From Ghiorsea sp. (GTDB taxonomy: Bacteria; Pseudomonadota; Zetaproteobacteria; Mariprofundales; Mariprofundaceae): a stretch of 10,076 nucleotides of DNA. The notes under the pieces are model-generated. The model was not told the origin of the DNA. It saw only the letters and a program-made list of their open reading frames with translations, and did no database searches. The stretch lies in NCBI GenBank assembly GCA_021772875.1, contig JAJFLD010000042.1, forward strand, positions 1 to 10,076. Direction: 5' to 3'. Position numbers and translations under genes: made by a program. Shown here one piece after another: positions 1 to 6,167 of the stretch (positions are counted from its first letter, which is position 1; each line of letters begins with the position of its first letter).

Positions 1-144
1 CTGCGACTGATGCAGTGCTTGTATGTTTCAATCGCGGGTAGCATCCTCCACCAACGCTCTGGTAGAAGCGAACCTAGGGCAGTAAAACGAAGACCAAAAC
101 CACACCGTTTACTCACCAAAGCTAGAAAGGATTACAAGCAGTGA
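1..144 (+). CDS. IS4-family transposase, C-terminal fragment (cut by window edge)
   Basis: Frame 1 is open from the first base to a TGA at 142-144, giving 47 residues. The tail contains a Gly-Arg-x-Glu-Pro-Arg stretch followed by VKRRPKPHRLLTKAR (roughly residues 28-42). An EPR-x-VKRRPKP-x-x-LL-x-KPR type ending is characteristic of IS4-group DDE transposases. The catalytic DDE residues would lie upstream and are not visible. The fragment is strongly basic, as expected for the end of such a transposase. It could belong to a complete element or a remnant; only sequence to the left can tell. Family assignment is from recognition of this tail alone. Confidence 0.7.
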   Translation: MRLMQCLYVSIAGSILHQRSGRSEPRAVKRRPKPHRLLTKARKDYKQ

Positions 145-170
145 AATACTATGAAAATTTGACTAAAAAG

Positions 171-190
171 GGCTTAAGTCAGCGCCATTC
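171..190. repeat. Probable terminal inverted repeat of the IS element
   Basis: The stretch from GGCTTAAGTC to AGCGCCATTC lies 27 bases after the transposase stop. Read from outside inwards it is GAATGGCGCTGACTTAAGCC. It is placed where an IS4-type right terminal repeat is expected and resembles ends of IS4-group elements as I remember them. The matching left repeat is not in the window, so this is inferred from position and look only. Confidence 0.35.
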
Positions 191-214
191 GTATCTGACC
201 CCTTTCTTCATTGC

Positions 215-1258
215 TTAAGGGCAAAGAGATTTATAGCGGCTGATATCCGCTTCTTGGGGGATATTTTTTGCTTGGGTTAGATTGTCGGTTAAGGCTTTGG
301 CGTAGTGAGGGATCAGTAGGCTGCCACGTGAACCAAAACCGTTGAAGATGCCGATGTTGCGGTGTTGGGGATGAAAACCGATGAAGGGTTGTTTGTCTTG
401 GGTGGCAGGGCGAATGCCTGCTTGGTGGTTTACCACTTCAAAACCTTTATTGGTACTGAATAAATGTCGCGCAAAATTGAGCAAGGTTTGTTTGGATGTT
501 TCTTGCAAGGTGGGGGTATGAAAACCCGTTTCATAGGTAGCACCCACACGGCAAGTATGTAAGCCACTGGGTAATAACCATTTCCCTTTGTTGATGATGT
601 AGGGGGAAAGTATGTCTTTGCTTTTGCAGGTGATGATTTCACCATGGGCTGCTTGCATAGGTAGCCACGAAAATAAAGGGTTATGCATCATTTGATAACC
701 TTCGCAAAAGATAACTTTTTGTTTGTTGCTGATATTTGTTTGGTTCACAAATGAAGCGTGTTTGATGCTTTGCTGCTGCTCAAAATAGTCGGCTAAGGCA
801 TCAAGTAAAGTGTTGGTGTCTAACCATGCTGCGTGTCGCTGTGTGATACCTGAGTATTCAGCTTGTAAGTCGGCAGGGGTATCAGTGAGCTGGAAATAAT
901 TTGTATAAGTAGGGTTATATAGGCGTTTTCGGCAATTAATGCGCTCTTTTTCAGTATTAAATAACCGTTGTATGGGTAAAGGAAAATAACATTGTATATT
1001 GAGTTTTTTTTCAATATCTTGATAAAATGCTTGCGCATATTTGAGCATTTGTGGTGTTTGTTCGGCGAGCACAAACCGCTGCCCTGTGACTGGATTAATC
1101 AATCCTGCGGCAACGCGTGAAGCTGAAGCTTTACCATCGGCATAAATACAAATATGAATACCTTGCTGCATCAAAGTCCAAGCCAACAAACTGCCTGCCA
1201 AACCTTGGCCAATGATAATAATAGATGCTTGCGGAGTAGCGTTTTGCGGTGAGGGCAT
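215..1258 (-). CDS. FAD-dependent oxidoreductase, DAO (glycine/D-amino-acid oxidase-like) family
   Basis: A 347-residue protein with the N-terminal Rossmann dinucleotide-binding motif Gly17-x-Gly19-x-x-Gly22 inside a hydrophobic beta strand (IIIIGQGLAG). A C-terminal GIRPATQDKQPFIG segment and a later FNGFGSRG segment follow, the usual FAD-closing motifs of the DAO fold also seen in ThiO and the C-terminal domain of MnmC. It should be a soluble flavoenzyme oxidising an amine or amino acid, but the substrate cannot be read from the sequence. It is transcribed away from the plus-strand gene run. The chosen ATG has no clear Shine-Dalgarno sequence, but the glycine motif begins only 16 residues in, which fits a natural N-terminus. 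The stop codon is about 20 bases from the IS end; the C-terminus looks of normal length, so I see no evidence of truncation. Confidence 0.8.
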   Translation of the reverse strand: MPSPQNATPQASIIIIGQGLAGSLLAWTLMQQGIHICIYADGKASASRVAAGLINPVTGQRFVLAEQTPQMLKYAQAFYQDIEKKLNIQCYFPLPIQRLFNTEKERINCRKRLYNPTYTNYFQLTDTPADLQAEYSGITQRHAAWLDTNTLLDALADYFEQQQSIKHASFVNQTNISNKQKVIFCEGYQMMHNPLFSWLPMQAAHGEIITCKSKDILSPYIINKGKWLLPSGLHTCRVGATYETGFHTPTLQETSKQTLLNFARHLFSTNKGFEVVNHQAGIRPATQDKQPFIGFHPQHRNIGIFNGFGSRGSLLIPHYAKALTDNLTQAKNIPQEADISRYKSLCP

Positions 1259-1340
1259 GAGGCAAGCATAAACAAAAATTGGCGATAGGCATCAAAAAGA
1301 CGTAATATGCGCAAACATTTAGCGTTTTATTGTAAAAAAA

Positions 1341-1346
1341 TATACA
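1341..1346 (+). promoter_or_regulatory. Candidate -10 box for the ppiC-led gene run
   Basis: The 111-base gap 1259-1369 between divergent genes must hold promoters for both directions. TATACA at 1341-1346 is the best -10 candidate on the plus strand. The -35 position 17 bases upstream (TTTAGC at 1318-1323) is a poor match. A start near 1353 would leave only a very short leader before the ribosome-binding site at 1360. No clear minus-strand promoter stands out. Weak call. Confidence 0.2.
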
Positions 1347-1369
1347 TCTTAAAAAGATTGGAGTTGATC

Positions 1370-1648
1370 ATGGCAAAAGCAGCAGCGCGTCACCTTTTGG
1401 TGAGCACAGAAGAAAAATGTTTGGAAGTCAAAGCTGAAATTGAAGCAGGTTTGGATTTTGCTGATGCAGCAAAAAAATATTCATCATGCCCTTCAAAAGC
1501 GCAAGGTGGTGATTTGGGTGAATTTGGCCCAGGTCAAATGGTGAAAGAGTTTGATGAAGTTGTATTTTCTGCGGATGTAGGAAGCTTGGAAGGCCCTGTG
1601 CAAACACAGTTTGGCTACCATTTGTTGGAAGTCACTGCACGGGCATAA
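1370..1648 (+). CDS. ppiC: Parvulin-type peptidyl-prolyl cis-trans isomerase (PpiC)
   Basis: A 92-residue single-domain rotamase that catalyses cis-trans isomerisation of prolyl bonds, probably cytoplasmic since there is no signal peptide. It begins MAKAAARHLLV and carries the parvulin core: SSCPS near residue 43, the GGDLGEFGPGQMV loop at about 47-59, EFDEVVFS, and the closing QFGYHLLEV. Length and sequence closely match E. coli PpiC (93 residues). The frame extends upstream to an ATG at 1307, but the start at 1370 is preferred. It has a TTGGAG ribosome-binding site at 1358-1363 and gives the family's usual N-terminus, while the extra 21 residues are unlike the family. It is the first gene of the plus-strand run; the next gene starts 4 bases after its stop. 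Confidence 0.92.
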   Translation: MAKAAARHLLVSTEEKCLEVKAEIEAGLDFADAAKKYSSCPSKAQGGDLGEFGPGQMVKEFDEVVFSADVGSLEGPVQTQFGYHLLEVTARA

Positions 1649-1652
1649 TTTA

Positions 1653-2090
1653 ATGAGCATCACTTGGCACAGCAATATCAACGAAGCGGACTGGGAAGCT
1701 TTATGTGATGGCTGTGGCAAGTGTTGTATGCATAAGTTTGAAGATGAGGATACAGGCGAGATTTTAAATACCAATGTCGCCTGTAAACTCTTTGATGCGC
1801 AAAGTTGTCGCTGTAAACAATACGACAAACGTTTTGAGCAAGTTCCTGATTGTTTGAATATCCGAAAAATGACAGATGATGAAATGCTGTGGTTGCCCAC
1901 CACATGTGCATATCGCCTTACCTTTGAATCCAAACCTTTACCCGATTGGCATCCTCTGCAAAGCAAATCGACAGAATCTGTGCATCAGAAACATATTTCT
2001 ATGCGTGGCCGCTGTGTCTCAGAATTGGATGTGCCCGAAGAAGAGCGACCCGACTATATCTTAGAAACCAGTGATGATGAAACCGCATAA
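1653..2090 (+). CDS. ycgN: YcgN/UPF0260-type cysteine-cluster protein (YkgJ superfamily)
   Basis: A 145-residue protein with the signature LCDGCGKCCMHK (Cys18, Cys21, Cys24, Cys25) followed by Cys44, Cys52, Cys54, Cys67 and a TTCAYR cysteine. The arrangement, including TNVACK, RRF/KRFE-x-x-PDC and WLP-T-CAYRL, matches E. coli YcgN almost throughout, at nearly the same length (about 153). The cysteines are presumed to bind a metal or iron-sulfur centre; the biochemical function of the family is not established. The frame is open from 1611, inside ppiC, but the ATG at 1653 yields the expected family start. It has only a weak ribosome-binding site and lies 4 bases after the ppiC stop, suggesting coupled translation. 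Its end overlaps the start of the permease gene. Confidence 0.87.
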   Translation: MSITWHSNINEADWEALCDGCGKCCMHKFEDEDTGEILNTNVACKLFDAQSCRCKQYDKRFEQVPDCLNIRKMTDDEMLWLPTTCAYRLTFESKPLPDWHPLQSKSTESVHQKHISMRGRCVSELDVPEEERPDYILETSDDETA

Positions 2091-2874
2091 ACTTGCCGAC
2101 GCATTTGGCGATGTTGTGGTGCGTATGCTGGTTTATATGCGCTCATCGCTTGATTTATCTTTGGAGTCATGGGTGTTATTGGTCAAACTTCAATGGTTAA
2201 CGCGACCTGCTGTGAAACATGTCATGGTACGCCAACTTTATTTTACAGGTGTGCAAGGCTTTGCATGGGTGCTGGCGGCATCGGCAATGGTGGGCGTGCT
2301 TGTTATTTATACGATTGTTGATTTTGCAAGGCAAGTGCAAGATCTCACCTTGATTGGCTCGTTGTTTGGCAGCGTATTCTTACAAGAAATCGCACCTATG
2401 TTGATTGCGATATTTTTGCTTGTGCGTTCTGGCGTGGCGGTGGTGACGGAAGTTGGCAATATCCAAGCCCGTGGCGAACCTTTGGTTTTGGCAAGCTTGG
2501 GCATCAATGAAAATGAATACCTTTATATGCCACGCTTGCTGGCTTTTGCGGTGAGTGGCTTGATTCTGACATTTCTATTTGCCTTTCTCTCCGTCTGGTT
2601 TGGAGGTTTTGTGGTTGCCCTGACCAATACCTTAACCTTTTCAGAATTTATCTTTGAGTTGCGGCATGGTGTTGGTTTTTTAGATATTGTGATTATGGTG
2701 TTAAAAAGCCTTTGGTATCCTGTGTTGATGGTTTTGGTGCTTATCAGCCAAGGGCATAAAGTGGGGGATGATCCGAATCAAATCCCTGTACGCGCCACCT
2801 ATGGCATGCTGGGTTCACTGGCTGCCATTATTGTGATTGATATTATGATTGGCATTGTGGAAAGAGTGATATGA
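2074..2874 (+). CDS. mlaE: MlaE-family ABC transporter permease (divergent)
   Basis: About 266 residues with several hydrophobic segments: roughly residues 60-85, 105-125, 150-185 and two near the C-terminus. The MlaE core is recognisable as FLQEIAPMLIAIFLLVRSG followed by EVGN, a cytoplasmic stretch, then PRLLAF. MlaE is the inner-membrane subunit that, with MlaF and MlaD, moves phospholipids between inner and outer membrane. The cytoplasmic stretch, usually Glu-Gln-Ile-Asp-Ala-Leu-like in this family, reads ARGEPLVLASLGIN here, so the segment expected to touch the ATPase has changed. Three adjacent starts are possible (GTG 2071, ATG 2074, ATG 2077), all overlapping the ycgN end; which is used is unresolved. 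The stop overlaps the next start (ATGA). The family is clear; the cargo and direction of transport are not. Confidence 0.85.
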   Translation: MMKPHKLADAFGDVVVRMLVYMRSSLDLSLESWVLLVKLQWLTRPAVKHVMVRQLYFTGVQGFAWVLAASAMVGVLVIYTIVDFARQVQDLTLIGSLFGSVFLQEIAPMLIAIFLLVRSGVAVVTEVGNIQARGEPLVLASLGINENEYLYMPRLLAFAVSGLILTFLFAFLSVWFGGFVVALTNTLTFSEFIFELRHGVGFLDIVIMVLKSLWYPVLMVLVLISQGHKVGDDPNQIPVRATYGMLGSLAAIIVIDIMIGIVERVI

Positions 2875-3524
2875 AAGATAGCTCTTCTAATGATTTGCCG
2901 CATTTGTATTGGTCGGATACCAAGCTTGATGAACACAGCTTTATACCCAGCATCAACTTATTGTGTGGTGAATACGTACATGTGACTTGCGCTGATTACC
3001 ATCAATGTACTTTATTAACATCTTGGTTTTCCAAACAGAATGAAAAGTCTTTGCATGTGGTTAAGCAAGGGCAGCAGCTTAGGTGTATTGGTGGGTCTGT
3101 GGCGGTGGTGTTGAATGGGCGCGCACTTTTGGCTAATATTTCTATCCAAGAAAATATCATGTTACCTTTTCTTTATCACCATGATCTACAAACGTTGCAT
3201 GATGCCCAAGCGCAGTTGAAAACAGTAGCTGAAACATTTGGTTTGGATAAAATTTTGCATGAGAAGGCTGGTTTGCGAAGCCCTTTGATTCATGGTTTGG
3301 TGAGCTTGAGTCGCGCGGTATTGCAGCAAGCTAATTTTATTATTTTACAACAGCCTTTTTCAAGCATGGACAAACAAGAAACTGCTACGTTTGCCAAACT
3401 TGTCAAAGATGTTGTCAAACGTTTGGGTGTGGGTATGGTGTATTTAGCGGCATCAGCTGAAGATCAAGCGGATTTTGAATTTAAACATCATGTGTTTACG
3501 CAACAATACGAGGAGAGTGCATGA
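2871..3524 (+). CDS. Degenerate MlaF-like ABC protein (probable pseudo-ATPase)
   Basis: A 217-residue protein between the permease and MCE genes, where MlaF belongs. Fold landmarks remain: GEYVHV (33-38) before the P-loop, ISIQENIMLPF (90-100) after the Q-loop, SRAVLQQANFIIL (147-159), and PFSSMD (162-167) at the D-loop. The chemistry is gone. The Walker A region reads CADYHQCTLL (40-49), one residue short, with Gln45 in the lysine position and no glycines. The Q-loop glutamine is Asn82; the LSGGQ signature is replaced by LIHGLV (139-144); the Walker B Asp-Glu pair is Gln160-Gln161; the H-loop histidine position is Ala193 or Ala194. The frame is unbroken and overlaps both neighbours (ATGA at each end). 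I infer a structural or regulatory subunit that cannot hydrolyse ATP alone. Recent decay is less likely because every motif is changed without any stop or frameshift. Confidence 0.75.
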   Translation: MKDSSSNDLPHLYWSDTKLDEHSFIPSINLLCGEYVHVTCADYHQCTLLTSWFSKQNEKSLHVVKQGQQLRCIGGSVAVVLNGRALLANISIQENIMLPFLYHHDLQTLHDAQAQLKTVAETFGLDKILHEKAGLRSPLIHGLVSLSRAVLQQANFIILQQPFSSMDKQETATFAKLVKDVVKRLGVGMVYLAASAEDQADFEFKHHVFTQQYEESA

Positions 3525-4534
3525 GCCAACAAGATGACTACATGCAAGGCATGCAGCGAAAAGTCGGCTGGTTTTTGCTTTTGGGCTTTGGTGTATTGTT
3601 ATTGATGTTGCTGGTGACAGGGGCAAGAAGTAATTTTTTCGCCAAAAAGTTTTATGTTTATGTGCAGCCCCCTACAGCCACAGCATTTTATGTCGGTCAA
3701 CCTGTTCGCTTTCAAGGTTTTGGTATTGGTTACGTTGATTTGATTGAGCTTCTTGAACATGGCAAGGTGAGGATAACGTTGCAATTGTTGGATAGATATC
3801 GTCCTATGCTGCATCAAGGGGCGAATGTGCAATTGGCCAAAGAAGGTTTGATAGGGGAACAATTTGTGCGTATCAGTGCTGGGGATGTTTCAGCAGCTGC
3901 GTTGCATGATTTAGATTTGCTTGGTTATGTAAGCTCTGCTTCTGTAGAGCAACTCTTAGAAGACATTAAACCCACCATTGCCCAAGCTGATCGGTTGTTT
4001 CGTGAGCTGGCAAGCATTGCAGAGTGGGTGAACGACCCACAAGGTGAGCTGCGGGCAACATTGACCAACTTGAAAGATTTCAGTGATGGCTTGGATGCAC
4101 AAGACATGCAAAAAATGGGCAAAGAAATGGCACAGCTTTTACGCGATTCGCGAGAAGTGATGGGTGAAATCGAGAAAGAACATTTGATGACCAATTTTTC
4201 TCATGCGCTTGGCTCTACTGCAACCTCATTGGATGACATGAAACCTTTTATCCGCGAGCTGGGGCAAAATGGTGGAAAATCTTTAGCGAAGATGGATGAT
4301 TTATTAGCGCGTATGCAAACACTTGCTGAAACACTGAATGTGGTTGGTTCTGATGTCACCGAGCTTACGCCTGAGTTGCCTAGCCTTGTGCGCGAATTGC
4401 GAGAAAGTGTCGCCGAATCACGCTTGCTGATGAAGAGTGTTCGTCAATCGTGGTTGTTTGGAGATAGCTCTGGTGGTAGCCAACAAAACCATAACAGTAT
4501 CAATGAACCTTCGGCTGTGGATTTCAGGCCATGA
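3521..4534 (+). CDS. mlaD: MlaD-family MCE domain protein, substrate-binding subunit
   Basis: A 337-residue protein with a single N-terminal membrane anchor (about residues 15-33) and then one MCE domain. The domain is recognisable as YVYVQPPTATAFYVGQPVRFQGFGIGYVDLIEL at about 45-80 and ANVQLAKEGLIGEQFVRIS at about 101-119. The remaining two thirds is a long, mostly helical, charged region, as in MCE proteins that form needle or tunnel-like hexamers. It ends in an SVRQSWLFGDS motif and a polar tail. It should sit in the inner membrane with the MCE ring in the periplasm, binding lipid for the MlaE-type permease. The start has a strong AGGAGA site at 3511-3516 and overlaps the preceding stop. 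Its stop overlaps the lipoprotein start. It is longer than E. coli MlaD (about 183) because of the helical extension. Confidence 0.87.
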   Translation: MSQQDDYMQGMQRKVGWFLLLGFGVLLLMLLVTGARSNFFAKKFYVYVQPPTATAFYVGQPVRFQGFGIGYVDLIELLEHGKVRITLQLLDRYRPMLHQGANVQLAKEGLIGEQFVRISAGDVSAAALHDLDLLGYVSSASVEQLLEDIKPTIAQADRLFRELASIAEWVNDPQGELRATLTNLKDFSDGLDAQDMQKMGKEMAQLLRDSREVMGEIEKEHLMTNFSHALGSTATSLDDMKPFIRELGQNGGKSLAKMDDLLARMQTLAETLNVVGSDVTELTPELPSLVRELRESVAESRLLMKSVRQSWLFGDSSGGSQQNHNSINEPSAVDFRP

Positions 4535-5391
4535 ATAAGATTCTTTTGCTGTGTGTGCTTGTTTTTGTTGTTGGCTGTGCATCCAAAGCCAAACCCGTGA
4601 TAGCAAATAATTTTACCCTGCAAGCCGAAAAGTTTATAAGCCATGGTTTAGAAGCTTTGCATGGCGGGCGTATGTCATCGGCTGAGAAATCGCTGCAACA
4701 TGCTTTGCGTTCGGCATGGTTATCCACAGACTTAACACAAGTGGCCAGAGCGCAATTTCATTTGGGCGCATTTTACCTTGCCCAAAGTAAAGATGAACTT
4801 GCCTTGGGCATGTTAATCAAAGCCAAAGCGAATGCAGAATATTCAGCAGATCGCATCACTTTTTGGCGCAGTAGTTTTGCTTTGGCATTATTTCAGCAGG
4901 AGCGTGGTTTAAGCGTGATAACACCACCAGCATTGGCAAAAGAAATGCCAGCAGATGTTTATTTAAGCGCAGGGCGTTTGGCACATTTGCAACACCATTA
5001 TCCAGAGGCAAAACAAATATACAATGATGTGACCACTACACCTGTGTTAGGTGTGAGCACCATTTATGCCCATGCCCAAGCGTATTTGGGTTTGGCTTTA
5101 CTGGCCAGAGATGAACAGCAAAAAGATGTTGTTTTAAGCACCAGTGATAAAACACTCGTTTTAAGCAAACAGGCAGGGTTTCCAGTTTTGGCAGCACATG
5201 CATTGCTGCTGCAAGGCGAAGTGTTTGCTGATGCTGTAAAATTAGAGCGGGCTTTGCACACCTATGAAGCTCTCGAAGATAGGTTGGGGCAACACGATGC
5301 TTTGCGTGCTTTATTGAAGCTTGCGGAGTCGGGTGAAGATAAGCAGCGTATGCAGCAATGGCAGCAGGCCCTAAAAAACCTGAAGTCTTAA
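4531..5391 (+). CDS. TPR-like lipoprotein of the MCE locus
   Basis: A 286-residue protein with a short lipoprotein signal: hydrophobic residues 4-14 then Val-Val-Gly-Cys with the lipidated Cys at position 16. The +2 residue is Ala, not Asp, which by the usual Lol rule favours the outer membrane. The mature part is helical with tetratricopeptide-like spacing: GLEALHGGRMSSAEKSLQHAL near residues 36-56, then FHLGAFYLAQSKDELALGMLIKA, and weaker repeats around 160-190 and 220-250. No enzyme motif is visible. Translational overlap with the MCE gene (ATGA) suggests a role in the same transport complex, perhaps as outer-membrane docking partner. That is inference. It does not look like the PqiC/ABC-auxiliary lipoprotein domain. 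Confidence 0.75.
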   Translation: MNKILLLCVLVFVVGCASKAKPVIANNFTLQAEKFISHGLEALHGGRMSSAEKSLQHALRSAWLSTDLTQVARAQFHLGAFYLAQSKDELALGMLIKAKANAEYSADRITFWRSSFALALFQQERGLSVITPPALAKEMPADVYLSAGRLAHLQHHYPEAKQIYNDVTTTPVLGVSTIYAHAQAYLGLALLARDEQQKDVVLSTSDKTLVLSKQAGFPVLAAHALLLQGEVFADAVKLERALHTYEALEDRLGQHDALRALLKLAESGEDKQRMQQWQQALKNLKS

Positions 5392-5406
5392 CGAGGTAGC
5401 TGATTT

Positions 5407-5847
5407 ATGCCGAGTATCCATTTAAGTGGTCGTAAGGAAGGTCTTCATGCTTTGCAAAAGCTGGCGGATGAGGCTTGCACGGGCAAATGTTTAAGTGTTA
5501 TTCAGCTTAATCGCATAGCCTTAGCCTTGGATGAGTTGTTTGCGAATATTCATGCTCATGGTTATGCCAATCAAGGTGGTGATATTGAATGTTCAGCGCA
5601 GTGGTTAGGCGATACCAAAGAGCAATGTTTACTGGAAATTAAGTTGCGGGATTTTGCGCCTGTGATTCAAGATGTTGCTTGCTGTCAGGGTGTGGATCCG
5701 ACAACACTTAAAAAACATCCTGTTGCAGGCGGCTTGGGCATGCATTTGATTTATGCAACCACGGAAACATTTGAGCATATGCCACTTGATGATGGCAACC
5801 AATGGCGTTTGGTATTTAATCCAAAGAAAGAAGAGGAAGGGCATTGA
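5407..5847 (+). CDS. RsbW/SpoIIAB-like ATP-binding protein (anti-sigma-type serine kinase)
   Basis: A 146-residue single GHKL/HATPase domain. The N-box is LALDELFANIHAHGYAN with Glu43 and Asn47. The G1 region is LRDFAPVIQ with Asp82, but Ala84 stands where a glycine is usual. The G2 region AGGLGMHLI (107-115) is good. Proteins of this type phosphorylate a serine on a partner STAS protein and often bind a sigma factor, and a STAS protein is encoded directly downstream. A GAGGT ribosome-binding site at 5393-5397 precedes the ATG by 9 bases, and the gap to the lipoprotein gene is 15 bases. The stop overlaps the STAS start (TGATG). Its placement after an MCE transporter rather than a sigma factor gene is unusual. 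The target is unknown. Confidence 0.82.
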   Translation: MPSIHLSGRKEGLHALQKLADEACTGKCLSVIQLNRIALALDELFANIHAHGYANQGGDIECSAQWLGDTKEQCLLEIKLRDFAPVIQDVACCQGVDPTTLKKHPVAGGLGMHLIYATTETFEHMPLDDGNQWRLVFNPKKEEEGH

Positions 5848-6158
5848 TGAGTATTCAAATTGAAGTTGAGCATGCAGGGGATCAGGCAACTTTAGCCGTG
5901 CAAGGTGATGTCACCATACACACTTCGCCTAAGTTGAGGAATGCTTTGAAACCATTATTTGCAAGCAAGCCTAAACATATTTTGGTCAATCTTGGTGGTG
6001 TGGAATTTATGGACTCTTCAGGCATTGCTACTTTGGTGGAAGGGTTGCAGTGGAGCCAATCATCTGGTGGTCGTTTTGTGCTCGAAGGGTTGACTGAAAC
6101 AGTGCAGGATGTTTTTAAATTGGCAAAACTCGATACTATTTTTGAAATTAAGGCTTAA
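5847..6158 (+). CDS. STAS-domain protein, anti-sigma factor antagonist type
   Basis: A 103-residue STAS protein: LAVQGDV near residues 16-22, HILVNLGGVEFMDSSGIATLVEG at about 44-66, then GGRFVLEGLTETVQDVFKLAKL. The phosphorylation motif is Asp56-Ser57-Ser58-Gly59; Ser57 matches the serine phosphorylated in SpoIIAA and RsbV. It is therefore the likely substrate of the kinase-like protein encoded immediately upstream. STAS proteins also occur as MlaB, which binds MlaF in the Mla transporter, so a transporter role is possible in this locus. ATG 5847 is preferred over the in-frame TTG 5844, because it overlaps the previous stop and lies 7 bases after the AGAGGAAGG purine run at 5831-5839. Confidence 0.87.
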   Translation: MSIQIEVEHAGDQATLAVQGDVTIHTSPKLRNALKPLFASKPKHILVNLGGVEFMDSSGIATLVEGLQWSQSSGGRFVLEGLTETVQDVFKLAKLDTIFEIKA

Positions 6159-6167
6159 GTTTTACCG

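Larger units (their letters stand above)
1..192 (+). mobile_element. Right end of an IS4-family insertion sequence (partial)
   Basis: The window opens inside an insertion sequence: the end of a transposase reading frame is followed by about 50 bases of non-coding sequence and a probable terminal repeat. The left end and any target duplication lie outside the window, so the element's size and integrity cannot be judged. The outer boundary is approximate. The neighbouring oxidoreductase stop codon is only about 20 bases beyond it, so the element sits just past the 3' end of that gene. Assignment to IS4 rests on the transposase tail. Confidence 0.6.

Noticed and set aside
1307..1369. Upstream in-frame start extending the PpiC reading frame by 21 residues
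   Set aside because: The extra residues do not match the PpiC family, and the ATG at 1370 has a clear TTGGAG site and the family N-terminus.
1493..1966. Long minus-strand open frame opposite ppiC and ycgN
   Set aside because: It is antisense to two well-recognised genes, has no recognisable domain, and has no ribosome-binding site; a shadow frame.
2871..3524. Calling the degenerate ABC gene a pseudogene
   Set aside because: There is no stop or frameshift, both ends overlap neighbours in the usual ATGA way, and fold-defining segments persist; a non-catalytic protein is the better reading.
5847..6158. Naming the STAS protein MlaB
   Set aside because: The intact DSSG phosphorylation motif and the adjacent RsbW-like kinase fit an anti-sigma antagonist type better; a MlaB-like role stays a hypothesis.
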